Shown here: positions 1 through 8,740 of the stretch, piece after piece
Layout of the letters: each line of letters starts with the position of its first letter
Position numbering within the stretch: the first letter of the stretch is position 1
Source of the DNA: Pseudoduganella umbonata
GTDB lineage: Bacteria; Pseudomonadota; Gammaproteobacteria; Burkholderiales; Burkholderiaceae_D
Length of the DNA: 64,000 nucleotides
Reading direction: 5' to 3'
Assembly (NCBI RefSeq): GCF_014192225.1
Contig: NZ_JACHXS010000006.1
Location: forward strand, 246,135 to 310,134
Made by a program: the position numbers and the translations under genes
Notes under the pieces: generated by a model
Database searches by the model: none
The model's input: only the letters and a program-made list of their open reading frames with translations
Told to the model about the DNA's origin: nothing

Positions 1-141
1 CTGTGGCCGGACCTGGTGTCCTGCCCGGTGCCGGTCGCGCTGCCGGCGTTCGACGTGAGCGCGATCGGCCATGTGCGCCGCGAGCGCGATCCGGCGCTGG
101 CCTGGCTGCTGGACGTGATCGCCGCAGTGGCGCGCGAGTAG
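1..141 (+). CDS. LysR-family transcriptional regulator, C-terminal fragment (cut by window edge)
   Basis: The first 46 codons in frame 1 read without interruption to a TAG stop. The peptide has a stretch ending HVRRERDPALAWLLDVI, which is the usual last strand and helix of a LysR substrate-binding domain. The DNA-binding N-terminus lies upstream of the window, so the effector and targets cannot be judged. It runs convergently towards the doxX gene. It could regulate the doxX-type promoters described further on, but nothing in the window proves that. The family call rests on a short C-terminal motif only. Confidence 0.6.
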   Translation: MWPDLVSCPVPVALPAFDVSAIGHVRRERDPALAWLLDVIAAVARE

Positions 142-147
142 GTACAT

Positions 148-180
148 AAGAAAAATCCCGCGCGGCGGGGCCGCGCGGGA
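148..180 (-). terminator. Rho-independent terminator of the doxX gene
   Basis: A perfect 11-bp inverted repeat (156-166 pairing with 170-180) closes a 3-nt loop. Read on the minus strand the GC-rich stem is followed by a run of T. It lies 30 bp past the doxX stop codon, so it fits that gene. It has no T-tail in the plus direction. Confidence 0.85.
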
Positions 181-209
181 CGCTGGATGAAGCGGTGTCG
201 GAGACCGGA

Positions 210-629
210 TCAGGCAAACTGGCGCGCTGCCGGGCGGGCCAGGCGCTGGTCCACGCTGAAGGCGCCGGCGCCGAAGGCCACCACCTGCAGCAGGCCACCG
301 GCCATCGCGAAGTTCTTCAGCAGGTGGATCAGCTGGTTCTGGTCGCCGATCGCGCTGTGGAAGGCGACGCCGGTGACGATCGAGAACACCGCCAGCACTG
401 CCGCGACAGCGCGGGCCTTGACGCCGAGGACGAGCAGCAGGCCGCCACCCAGTTCGACGGCGATCGCGATCGCCAGGCCCAGTGTCGCGAACGGCAGGCC
501 GACCGACTGGATGTAGCCGATCGTCGCTTCCGGTGCGGCGATCTTGCCGATCGCGCTGAAGATGAAGATGGTTGCCAGCAGGACGCGGCCGATGGCGGGA
601 ACGAAGGAGTTGGCGGAGAAGGCGTTCAT
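210..629 (-). CDS. DoxX family membrane protein
   Basis: A 139-residue protein with four hydrophobic segments and the DoxX-type pattern: an early FIFSAIGKI helix, a GGGLLLVLG helix pair and a closing helix near LKNFAMAGGLLQVVA. DoxX proteins are small inner-membrane proteins often found beside quinone or thiol redox genes; their reaction is usually unknown. The ATG at 629 was chosen because AAAGGA lies just upstream; a longer reading from 668 lacks this support. The gene is divergent from an AraC regulator, and its promoter carries the operator-like palindrome at 730-752. The same promoter block precedes the monooxygenase and pirin genes, suggesting co-regulation in a redox-stress group. Confidence 0.85.
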   Translation of the reverse strand: MNAFSANSFVPAIGRVLLATIFIFSAIGKIAAPEATIGYIQSVGLPFATLGLAIAIAVELGGGLLLVLGVKARAVAAVLAVFSIVTGVAFHSAIGDQNQLIHLLKNFAMAGGLLQVVAFGAGAFSVDQRLARPAARQFA

Positions 630-686
630 GATGTTTCCTTTCAGAGTGGTTGGAGTTTCTGCACACATCGTGTTGTCTGCAGCGAT

Positions 687-752
687 GAAGTCATCTTAGG
701 CTTCGGCAAACCATCTGGATAGCCTATATAAATCGATGGAATGTATCGATTT
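687..752 (-). promoter_or_regulatory. Operator/promoter block of doxX, shared with two other genes
   Basis: Positions 730-752 form a perfect inverted repeat, AAATCGAT-7 nt-ATCGATTT, of the kind bound by LysR-type and similar dimeric regulators. The longer block 687-752 can be aligned by eye with 18627-18686 upstream of pirin and, over its core, with 16628-16650 upstream of the monooxygenase. In all three cases it has the same orientation relative to a minus-strand gene. Shared short blocks include TAGCC, ATATAA and TCGAT. The bound regulator is not known. Confidence 0.6.
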
Positions 753-869
753 CTTGTATGGGGTGGAGGACTTTGTAGAATCGGGCAACCCGCGCGGAAT
801 CCTGTTCATTCCCAGGCGGGGCGACAGTCCGCATACTTGCTTCGACTTTTTGCGATGAGGAGGATGACC

Positions 870-1784
870 ATGCCCCGTACGGCATCGATCGAATCGATGA
901 AAGACCATATTCCCGGCATGCTGCTGCGCGAGCGCAAGGCCCGCACGCCGGACGATATCCACGTCGAGATCCACGCGCACGCCCCGGTGCAGGAACCGGT
1001 GGTGGTGCCGGCGGTACCGGAGCCGATGCTGGTGTGGATCGTGTCCGGCGAGCCTGTCGTCGAGGAACGGCCTTTGGGCGGCGAATGGCTGGCCGTGCCG
1101 GTCCGGCGCGGGGATTTCTACCTGACGACATCCCCCGCGCCGGTGGAGATGCGCTGGCGGAACACAGGCGCCGAGCCGTTCCGCGTCATGCACGTGTACC
1201 TCGGCCTGCCGCTGCTGGCGCGCCTGGTCAAGGAGCTGACCGGCAAGGAGCTGGCGCGGTTCGCATTGCGCGAGGTGTCCGGCGAGCGCGATCCCGTGCT
1301 GTGCGGCCTGTTCGAGGCCCTGCATGGCGCGCTGTCCGGCCCCGTGCCCGCGGCCCCCAGCTTCGTGCACGGCGTAGCGCAGGCGATCACCGCGCACGTG
1401 GTGGCGCATTACGAGTGCGCCGCCGATGGCCGGGTAGTGATGCGCGGCGGACTGCCGGCGCACAAGCTGCGCCGCGTGCTCGACGCCATGCACGCCGGCT
1501 TGGCCGAGCCGTTCGACCTGGGCCGGCTGGCCGGACTGGCTGAGCTGAGCGTGTTTCATTTTTCCCGCGTGTTCAAGCAGGCCATCGGCATGTCGCCATC
1601 GCGCTATGTCGCGCGGCTGCGCATGGACGAGGCGCGCCGGCTGCTTGCCGATACCAGCCAGTCCGTACTCGACGTCGGCCTGGCTGTCGGCTACACGAGT
1701 CCCAGCCACTTCGCCCAGGTGTTCAGGGACGCTACCGGCACGTCGCCCAGCGCCTGGCGCGCCGCGCGGCAGAGGGCCGCGTAG
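870..1784 (+). CDS. AraC-family transcriptional regulator, cupin N-terminal domain
   Basis: A 304-residue regulator. Residues about 1-190 are a cupin-like sensor region; about 200-300 hold two helix-turn-helix motifs, the second followed by the AraC signature region around GYTSPSHFAQVFRDATG. ATG 870 was preferred over the upstream in-frame starts because AGGAGG at 858-863 sits six bases before it. It is divergent from doxX and followed, after a terminator, by a short-chain dehydrogenase. The protein is a clear paralogue of the AraC gene at 7730 (shared FDLG.LAG, MSPSRY, RLRM-EARRLL and SPSHFAQVFR blocks) and of the pseudogene at 14003. Its ligand is unknown. Confidence 0.88.
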   Translation: MPRTASIESMKDHIPGMLLRERKARTPDDIHVEIHAHAPVQEPVVVPAVPEPMLVWIVSGEPVVEERPLGGEWLAVPVRRGDFYLTTSPAPVEMRWRNTGAEPFRVMHVYLGLPLLARLVKELTGKELARFALREVSGERDPVLCGLFEALHGALSGPVPAAPSFVHGVAQAITAHVVAHYECAADGRVVMRGGLPAHKLRRVLDAMHAGLAEPFDLGRLAGLAELSVFHFSRVFKQAIGMSPSRYVARLRMDEARRLLADTSQSVLDVGLAVGYTSPSHFAQVFRDATGTSPSAWRAARQRAA

Positions 1785-1827
1785 GGAGGGAAGCGATGTC
1801 GAGATACATCCAAACGGCCGATCCAGC

Positions 1828-1862
1828 AAGCCGCGCCGCCCGCCGGGCCGCGCGGCTTTTTT
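1828..1862 (+). terminator. Rho-independent terminator after the AraC gene
   Basis: AAGCCGCGC (1828-1836) pairs with GCGCGGCTT (1850-1858), and the 13-nt interval can itself pair as GCCC/GGGC. The stem is followed by a T-run (1857-1862). It lies 43 bp after the AraC stop codon and separates that gene from the downstream dehydrogenase, which therefore needs its own promoter in 1863-2090. Confidence 0.88.
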
Positions 1863-2090
1863 GTGATTTTCCATTCGCCTTCAGCGCGCGCTTGCGCCGC
1901 ATACACGCAGCTCACCGCCGCCGCCCGCCGCTCACCTGCAAAGCAAAATCGCGATAGTGGCAGCAAATCATGGAGGGACGCGCAATCGCCGCGACGCCAC
2001 AATGACCTCACTGGATCGGCGTTTCGAGCGAATCGGAAGGAAGCGATCCGACGCAACGACCAGCATTTTCCAACCCAAAAGGAGCCAAAA

Positions 2091-2846
2091 ATGAGCAAAT
2101 TCAACGTCAACGAAGTCGAAGGTAAAACCGTGATCGTGACTGGCGCAGCCAGCGGCATCGGCCGTGCCATTGCGGAAGTGCTGCATGCGCGGGGCGCACG
2201 CGTCATCGCCGAGGATATCGACCCGGCGGTCAACGAATTGAAGCGTGAAGGGCTGGTTCCTTTCGTTGCAGACGTCACGAAGGACGGCACCGCCGAGCAG
2301 GCCGTCGCGCTGGCAATCGAACATTTCGGCAAGCTCGACGTGCTGGTCAATAACGCCGGCCGCATCGTGTACAAGAACCTGGTCGACATGAGCCGCGAAG
2401 ATTGGAACTGGCAGATGGAAACCAACGTGACGGGCGCCTTCCTGCATTCGCGGGAAGCCATGAAGGCGATGATGAAGCAGAAGTCCGGCGCCATCGTCAA
2501 TATCGCTTCCTATGCATCCTATTTCGCCTTCCCCGGCATCGCCGCCTATACCGCGTCGAAAGGTGCACTGGCGCAGCTGACGCGGACCCAGGCCCTGGAA
2601 GCCATCGAGCACGGCATCCGCGTCAACGCGATCGGTGTCGGCGACGTGGTGACCAACCTGCTGAATCACTTCCGTGAGGACGGCCGTGAATTCCTGGCCG
2701 AGCACGGCAAGGCTGCGCCGATAGGCCGTGCCGCGCAACCGGAGGAGATCGCCGAGATCGTGGCCTTCCTGGCGTCGGATCGCGCCAGCTTCATCGTCGG
2801 CTCGGTTGTGATGGCGGATGGCGGCATGAGCGTGCAGATCGGCTAA
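2091..2846 (+). CDS. Short-chain dehydrogenase/reductase (classical SDR)
   Basis: A 251-residue NAD(P)-dependent oxidoreductase. The cofactor motif TGAASGIG is near residue 18, NNAG near residue 90, and the catalytic Ser plus YTASK motif near residues 138-156. The C-terminus has the usual ADGGM ending. Acidic ED after the second strand suggests a preference for NAD(H), which is inference. The ATG at 2091 follows AAAAGGAG; the frame stays open upstream but has no better start. It lies alone after the terminator at 1828-1862 and is the first of four AraC/SDR neighbour pairs in this region. The substrate is unknown. Confidence 0.9.
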   Translation: MSKFNVNEVEGKTVIVTGAASGIGRAIAEVLHARGARVIAEDIDPAVNELKREGLVPFVADVTKDGTAEQAVALAIEHFGKLDVLVNNAGRIVYKNLVDMSREDWNWQMETNVTGAFLHSREAMKAMMKQKSGAIVNIASYASYFAFPGIAAYTASKGALAQLTRTQALEAIEHGIRVNAIGVGDVVTNLLNHFREDGREFLAEHGKAAPIGRAAQPEEIAEIVAFLASDRASFIVGSVVMADGGMSVQIG

Positions 2847-3854
2847 GCAGCAAGCCTTCTTCAGTAACGGAGCCCGGCGTGTTGCCATGCCGTGCACCGC
2901 TACTGAAAAAGGAATCCCGCATCAGCGCATCAAACATGCGGGAAAAACGTCGATGAAATTACTTTAATTAATTCTTCAGCGATGGATGCAGGGCAGCGCC
3001 ACACGCTGTCGCATCCATCCCCGCCAAGCTGGGCGACAACATCAGCCCAGCCGATGGCTACGGGCTAACACCGATGCTGATCTCCCCTTTACGACCCGGT
3101 GTGAATTGAATGCCTCCGGGTTCCCGCCCTCATCACCTGACATCACTTGAACATTGGTTTGGCCAGTTTGAATATCGGCGATCGGCGTAGCGAAGCCATG
3201 ACCATGTGCGGGCTGAATTATCCGATTTTCCTGCGGGTTTTCGCGGGGCAGTGCTGCTTTCAAGAAGCAAATCGCCGCTATACTTGAAGTGTGTCATCCA
3301 TGTACATAGCCAGTCGCTGACATCGCGTCGCGCCAAGCCAGATCCTTGCTTCAGCCGAGTGAATTCCAGGTACCGGATTATCGTATCCGCTTGAACGTTC
3401 CGTCATCGGAAGCTCTCGTGCTGAAGCAGGCAAACCGGGTGGAACCTCGCCCGGAATCACAGGCGCGCGCCGGCCTATCCAGAGCGCGCGTTCCGTCACG
3501 TAATGACGTATGGCGCGACCAAATTTTTTGCCGCCAAACGCATCGACGGCATGATTCTGAGGTCTGGCGCGGCGGCGGTTTTGTCGGCGCTGGCCGCTTG
3601 CGCAAACGAGAAGGAAGTCATGTATGAAGCTAAACAGCTGCGCCCGGCAAAATGGGACGCTCGGCGGGTGAGAGGGTTCGTTGACGCCGTGGCTCAGCGG
3701 CCTGTGCTGATGGACAAATCATCGTTTGGCCGTAATTTAATGCACCGTTCCTGGACTTGAAGCAAGGGTAAGAAATTTCACTGCAGTTGGTAGCTCACGA
3801 TGGCATCTGGTGCAAAAAGGATCCGCATGTCCGCCGCAAAATGACGATAATGTT
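2847..3854. other. Gene-free interval of about 1 kb
   Basis: No convincing gene is seen here. The open frames are short, overlap each other on both strands, lack ribosome-binding sites and resemble no family I know. The base composition is visibly less GC-rich than in neighbouring genes, and this continues into the first two thirds of the histidine kinase gene. Two weak inverted repeats are present (TTCAGTA/TACTGAA shortly after the dehydrogenase, and TCCCGCAT/ATGCGGGA near 2920), neither followed by a T-run in the plus direction. The segment could be a decayed insertion or a large regulatory region. Confidence 0.5.
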
Positions 3855-6800
3855 ATGAGTTTTATAAATTCTCTTCGCACTTTTCTGAATGGCTCGTCGA
3901 GTCATATTTGCTGCGTGACGGCAGTCTTTTGCGTGAGCTTCGTCATAGCGCCAAATGTTTATGCACTCGATCCCCATGCCACGCTATCCGATTATTATCT
4001 TGATGTCTGGACGGCGAAGGAAGGTGCGCCATCCGACGTTTTGGCCTTCACCCAGACACCTGACGGATGGTTATGGTTAGGGGGACACAATGGATTGTTC
4101 CGCTTCGATGGCGTACGCTTCGAACGTTTTGTGCCTGTCTCAGGTGATCCTCTTCCCAAAGCGCCGATCACGACACTTCGCGCTGAGCCTAATGGCGACC
4201 TCTGGATTGGCTATACTTCGGCCGGCCTCAGCGTATTAAGGCAGGGTAAGCTGACTCACGTAGCCTCGAGTCGCCCCGACAGCCCAATCAGTTCGGCCAC
4301 TTACAGTATTGTCGTAGATACCGATAATTCGGTCTGGGCCGCAACCTCGTTGGGGTTAAGGCACTACAGCGGGGGCAAGTGGAACATCATTGGAGAAGAA
4401 GCGAATATTCCACCCCCACCCGGTACCACGGACAACGTCGGCATCGACAGGACAGGACAGCTTTGGGTGACGAATTCGCATACGGTATATCGCCTGGCGC
4501 GCCAGAGCGGAAAATTCGAGCCGGTCGGTCTTCATGGAACTGCATCTTCGCTGATCCACTCGCCGGATGGCCGTTATTGGCATAGCGCAGGCACGAAGCT
4601 CACCCTACTATCCAATAGTGCGAACTCCAGTCAACGGCGGAGAGACGCAGTCACTTCAGATGTCGGCAAATTCGATCGCAACGGCAATTTTTGGACAATC
4701 GATTGCGAAGGCGCGGCCGTCTGTCTCTGGCGTGGTGTGGGTGCTAGGCCGGGCACGAAACTGGGGACGACGTTTGTACTCGACAAAAACGCCTTAGATC
4801 GTCCGAGTCCGCGCAGTCCTTTGTATGGCACGGTCGGGTTGAAGCTTTTCGAGGATCGGGACGCGAATATCTGGATCAGTACGAATATCGGAATTGCACG
4901 ACTAAGAGACAAACGAATCAAAAAAGCGCCAATTCCCGCCAGTAAATCAATGAAGATTGCGATGGATGGCGAAGGACGGGCATACGTGCATGCTGCCTCA
5001 CAAAACGTTTGGGCGCTACATAATCGGCATGACTCTGCTGTCGTGGCAAAAGGTGTTGACACATTCACAGCTTCGCTGTCGGGTGACACACTGCTCGCAA
5101 TTCCCGGATACATCCAGTTCGGCTTTGAAGCCGATGCGCGCAAGATACCCTTGCCCCAAGCCGAAGGAGAGACTATTCCTAACGTAGGGTCCGTGACATA
5201 CGATGGCGTGTCAATGTGGGTATACATTCGTAGGCGAGTGTTTTGGCGCTATCGTGCTGGACGTTGGGAGAGTACGTGGAGCTGGCTGGCCCCGATTTGC
5301 AAACCGCGCTCCTCGGCGCCGGCTGGGGTGGGAGAGGTATGGTTTGGTTGTCGTGATGGATCTGCAGTTCGGATAACAGGTGACAACGTTACGAAATTCG
5401 GTCCGGCGCAAGGGCTTGATTTCGAAAACGCATCGTTTGTCGACGCCCGCGACGGTATCCTTGTTGGCGGCTCGGACGGCACAGCGATCCTGAGTGTCAC
5501 CCGTTTTTTCCGTATTCAGGCAGAAGACCCGAGAGTTCTTTACAATGTCGTCGGGATTGCAAAAGCACCAAATGGCGATCGCTACCTGAACGGCGCCCGA
5601 GGACTTGTCTACGTCAAAGCCGCGGATTGGCGCGCAATGACCGCACAGCCGACGCAACCACTGCGCTATACATTGATCGACACACTTGATGGCTATCCCG
5701 GCGCGGCTACGTCCTTAATTGAGGGAATGGCCATCGATTCTGCAGGAATCCTCTGGTTCGGCGGGAGTGAAGGTGTAGCCAGCCTGGACACGAAAGCGCC
5801 TCTACGGAAGGCGAGCCCGCTTCCGGTCTTCGTCACCGCATTGGAAACACCCACTCAACGCTATCGCAGCATTGACGGCATGGTTCTTCCGCCTGGGTCA
5901 TCGGGTTTACGCATCGACTACACGGCGCTCGGCTATACGATGCCAGAACGGATACGTTTCCGTTACCGCCTGGACGACGTCGACCCCGATTGGGTTGAAG
6001 CCGGAACCCGCCGTGCCGCCTACTACACGAACCTGGGCCCAGGGGAGCATCGTTTCAGCGTGATCGCGACCAACGAAGACGGTGTCTGGAATCCCGCACC
6101 CGTCACGTTTTCCTTCAAGATCGAACCGACGATCACGCAGTCGCGGCCGTTCATCGTGTTATGCGTGGTGCTGTCGCTGGCATTGGTTTACGCCTTGCAC
6201 CGCATGCGGCTGCGCCGCTCGGAGCGGCGCATCGTCGAGCACATGCGCACCCGCCAGCTGGAACGCGAACGCATCGCAAGGCTGCTGCACGACACCTTTC
6301 TGCAAAGCGTGCAGGGCCTGACGTACGCATTCCAGGGGCTGGCGAATTCGCTGCCGGCGCAGAGCACGATGCGGGGCCAGATGGAAAAACTGCTGGACAT
6401 GGCCGAGGATGTCATCGTGGAAGGGCGCAACAACGTCAGCGCGCTGCGCGCGCCGCCGGCACGGGATGTCGAGCATGACCTGACTGCGCTGGCGCAATCG
6501 CTGGCCGAAGCGTTTCCCGTGCAGTTTTCCTTCACGTCGACCGGCACGCGGCGCGATGTCGATCCGATCGTCGCCGACGAGCTGCACCTGTTCGCCCGCG
6601 AAGCGATCTTCAACGCCTGCCGGCACGCGCAGGCCGGACGGGTCACCGTATCCCTCGAATGCGATGCCCGGTTCGTGCGGCTATGCGTGCGCGACGATGG
6701 CCGTGGCATCGATCCGCAGGTGCTGGCCGATGGCGCGCCCGACGGCCACTGGGGCTTGCGTGGACTGCGCGAACGGGCCGAAGGCATGGGGGCGACGCTC

Positions 6801-6896
6801 GATATCGAGTCGTCACCCGGCAAGGGAACTTTGCTGTGCCTGCGGATCGGCGCCGATATGGCTTATCGGGTGCGGGAAGCAATCAAAGATCAATGA
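3855..6896 (+). CDS. Two-component sensor histidine kinase with periplasmic beta-propeller
   Basis: A membrane-bound sensor kinase of about 1013 residues. A signal/anchor sequence covers residues 1-37. Propeller repeats with the W.WLGG..GL-F-FDG pattern run to about 690. A Y_Y_Y domain (around FRYRLDDVDPDWVEAG) follows, then one membrane helix near 765-785. The HisKA_3 dimerisation helix carries phospho-acceptor His812 in ARLLHDT, and the HATPase has N-box EAIFNACRHA and G-box DDGRGID. The ATG at 3855 gives a sensible signal peptide; an in-frame GTG at 3810 is an alternative. The 3' end overlaps the response regulator gene tail to tail by 14 bp. The propeller half is less GC-rich than the kinase half. 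The ligand is unknown. Confidence 0.88.
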   Translation: MSFINSLRTFLNGSSSHICCVTAVFCVSFVIAPNVYALDPHATLSDYYLDVWTAKEGAPSDVLAFTQTPDGWLWLGGHNGLFRFDGVRFERFVPVSGDPLPKAPITTLRAEPNGDLWIGYTSAGLSVLRQGKLTHVASSRPDSPISSATYSIVVDTDNSVWAATSLGLRHYSGGKWNIIGEEANIPPPPGTTDNVGIDRTGQLWVTNSHTVYRLARQSGKFEPVGLHGTASSLIHSPDGRYWHSAGTKLTLLSNSANSSQRRRDAVTSDVGKFDRNGNFWTIDCEGAAVCLWRGVGARPGTKLGTTFVLDKNALDRPSPRSPLYGTVGLKLFEDRDANIWISTNIGIARLRDKRIKKAPIPASKSMKIAMDGEGRAYVHAASQNVWALHNRHDSAVVAKGVDTFTASLSGDTLLAIPGYIQFGFEADARKIPLPQAEGETIPNVGSVTYDGVSMWVYIRRRVFWRYRAGRWESTWSWLAPICKPRSSAPAGVGEVWFGCRDGSAVRITGDNVTKFGPAQGLDFENASFVDARDGILVGGSDGTAILSVTRFFRIQAEDPRVLYNVVGIAKAPNGDRYLNGARGLVYVKAADWRAMTAQPTQPLRYTLIDTLDGYPGAATSLIEGMAIDSAGILWFGGSEGVASLDTKAPLRKASPLPVFVTALETPTQRYRSIDGMVLPPGSSGLRIDYTALGYTMPERIRFRYRLDDVDPDWVEAGTRRAAYYTNLGPGEHRFSVIATNEDGVWNPAPVTFSFKIEPTITQSRPFIVLCVVLSLALVYALHRMRLRRSERRIVEHMRTRQLERERIARLLHDTFLQSVQGLTYAFQGLANSLPAQSTMRGQMEKLLDMAEDVIVEGRNNVSALRAPPARDVEHDLTALAQSLAEAFPVQFSFTSTGTRRDVDPIVADELHLFAREAIFNACRHAQAGRVTVSLECDARFVRLCVRDDGRGIDPQVLADGAPDGHWGLRGLRERAEGMGATLDIESSPGKGTLLCLRIGADMAYRVREAIKDQ

Positions 6897-7593
6897 TCCC
6901 GCGGCGAATGGCAATGGCTACCGCATGCGTGCGGTCATTCGCCCCCAGCTTGGAAAGAATCGTCTTCATGTGGCATTTTACGGTTTCTTCCGTAATGCCC
7001 ATTTCCCTGGCGACCTGCTTGTTGGAGTTCCCTTGCCCGACCAGGCGGAGAACTTCCCGTTCGCGCGGTGCGACGTCCCGTTCGTCGAAGCGGTGCGCCA
7101 GCGCCATCGCTGCCTCCGCGGCGAGGTAGCGCTGGCCATGGTGCGTGGCGCGGATCGCCGCGTGCAGCTCGGTGCGAAGCGATGCTTTCAGCAGGTATCC
7201 GGTCGCCCCTGCCTTCAGCGCACGGGCGATATGGCCATCGCCGTCGAACGTGGTCACCACCAGGATGTGCGTCTCGGGGGATATGCGTTTGATCGCCTCG
7301 ATGGCATCGAATCCCGACAGTACGGGCATTTGCAGATCCATCAGCACCACGTCCGGCTGCAGCGCCGTGCACAGGTCCAGCGCCTCCCTGCCGTTGGCAG
7401 CCTCACCGACGACTGCAACGTCGGCGTGGCCGGCGAGAAGCGACACCAGCCCGTAACGCAGCAGCGGGTGGTCGTCCGCGATCACGATCGTGATGGGAGC
7501 GAACGCTCTCTGCTCTCTCTCCTGGTGCTTTATCTCGCCATTCTCACTGGATGTCTGCATGGTTTGACCTTGCGGAGTCTGATCGGCTGCCAT
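6883..7593 (-). CDS. NarL/FixJ-type response regulator
   Basis: A 236-residue two-component regulator. The receiver domain has acidic pair Asp40-Asp41, phospho-acceptor Asp86 in VVLMDLQMP and the conserved Lys in GYLLKAS. The C-terminal LuxR-type helix-turn-helix (about 170-232) contains EREVLRLVGQGNSNKQVA and ETVKCHMKTILSKLG. The ATG at 7593 was chosen because GAGGT precedes it. It is the likely partner of the HisKA_3 kinase, since such kinases normally pair with NarL-type regulators. The two genes are unusual in being convergent and overlapping instead of forming an operon. Target genes are not evident. Confidence 0.9.
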   Translation of the reverse strand: MAADQTPQGQTMQTSSENGEIKHQEREQRAFAPITIVIADDHPLLRYGLVSLLAGHADVAVVGEAANGREALDLCTALQPDVVLMDLQMPVLSGFDAIEAIKRISPETHILVVTTFDGDGHIARALKAGATGYLLKASLRTELHAAIRATHHGQRYLAAEAAMALAHRFDERDVAPREREVLRLVGQGNSNKQVAREMGITEETVKCHMKTILSKLGANDRTHAVAIAIRRGIIDL

Positions 7594-7729
7594 ATTACCT
7601 CGTGTCCGATTTTCCGACGGCCCCTCGAAAGAGGGATTCGCGCTGTACCGCGACACAGGGATGGTCGTCGGCCGGGCCGGGACCTAGAATCGGATCATCC
7701 GTCGAAGCGTTGCATTGCGCCCTGCGATC

Positions 7730-8740
7730 ATGATCGAGACCACCGCCATCGAAGCCGGCATCGAAGCCGTCCAGCAGCACCTTCCCGGCCCTTTGCCGCT
7801 GGAGCGCAAGGCGGCTGACGTGCGCGATATCGGCGTGCGGGTCGTCCAGCACGACGCCGGAGCGCAGTGCATCGATGTGCCGGCGGCGCCCGAACTGGAG
7901 ATCATATGGATCGTCTCCGGAGCGGCGCGGCTGGCGCATCGGGCGGAGGGAGGGGAGTGGAGCGAAGCGCCCATCGGCAAGGGCTCCTTTTACCTGCGTC
8001 CTTCCCGGATTCCGATCGAGTTGCGCTGGACTTGCGTGACCGACGCGCCATTCAGGACGATGCACGTGCAGATCCCGCTGCCGCTGCTGGCGGCGGTGCT
8101 GCGCGACGTTCGCGGTAAAAGGCTCGACGACATCGCGCTGCCTGATGCTCCGATCGTGCGGGACGATATTCTCGCCGCCCTGTTCGAACTGCTGCGCACG
8201 GTCCTGGCCGACCATCCGCGCCCGTGCAGGAACTTCATGCAGGGCATGGCGCAGGCAATCGCTGCGCACGTGATCCGCTGCCACGTTCCCTCAGGCGTTA
8301 CGCCACCCGCCCATGCGGACGGCCTGCCGGGCTGGAAGCTGCAGCGTGTCGTACGGTCGATGCGCGACAGCTTGTCCGAACCCTTCGACCTGGGCCAGCT
8401 TGCCGGCGAGGCACGCCTCAGCCCATTCCACTTCAGCCGGATGTTCAAGAAGTCGACCGGCATGTCGCCGTCGCGCTATTTCGCACGCCTGCGCATGGAG
8501 GAAGCCCGGCGCCTGCTGTGCGAAACCAGCCAGCCCGTCATCGACGTGGCGTTGTCGCTCGGGTACCGCAGTCCAAGCCACTTCGCGCAGGTGTTTCGCG
8601 AGGCGACCGGCGTCTCGCCCACCGTGTACCGGCAGGGCGGGGCCGGGCATCCCGCGTCGGACCTACAGTTCGAAACCGCCGATCGTCATGCCGCCGTCGA
8701 CGACGAGCAGCTGGCCATGCACGTAACTGGAAGCTGTTGA
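7730..8740 (+). CDS. AraC-family transcriptional regulator, cupin N-terminal domain
   Basis: A 336-residue paralogue of the regulator at 870, with a cupin-like sensor in the first 190 residues and two helix-turn-helix motifs near 210-310 (FDLGQLAGEARLSPFHFSRM; GYRSPSHFAQVFREATG). ATG 7730 is the first ATG in frame; a TTG lies 15 bp upstream and neither has a strong ribosome-binding site. The last 26 codons run past the AraC domain and overlap the convergent dehydrogenase gene by 78 bp. The C-terminal tail may therefore be a recent read-through extension. It probably controls the adjacent SDR and/or wrbA, by proximity only. Confidence 0.85.
   Translation: MIETTAIEAGIEAVQQHLPGPLPLERKAADVRDIGVRVVQHDAGAQCIDVPAAPELEIIWIVSGAARLAHRAEGGEWSEAPIGKGSFYLRPSRIPIELRWTCVTDAPFRTMHVQIPLPLLAAVLRDVRGKRLDDIALPDAPIVRDDILAALFELLRTVLADHPRPCRNFMQGMAQAIAAHVIRCHVPSGVTPPAHADGLPGWKLQRVVRSMRDSLSEPFDLGQLAGEARLSPFHFSRMFKKSTGMSPSRYFARLRMEEARRLLCETSQPVIDVALSLGYRSPSHFAQVFREATGVSPTVYRQGGAGHPASDLQFETADRHAAVDDEQLAMHVTGSC

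Noticed and set aside
2910..2960. Terminator after the dehydrogenase at 2091
   Set aside because: The TCCCGCAT/ATGCGGGA hairpin has A-rich flanks, not a T-run, in the plus direction, and no minus-strand gene ends there.
3503..3760. 85-codon open frame in the gene-free interval
   Set aside because: No recognised family, no ribosome-binding site and no support from context.
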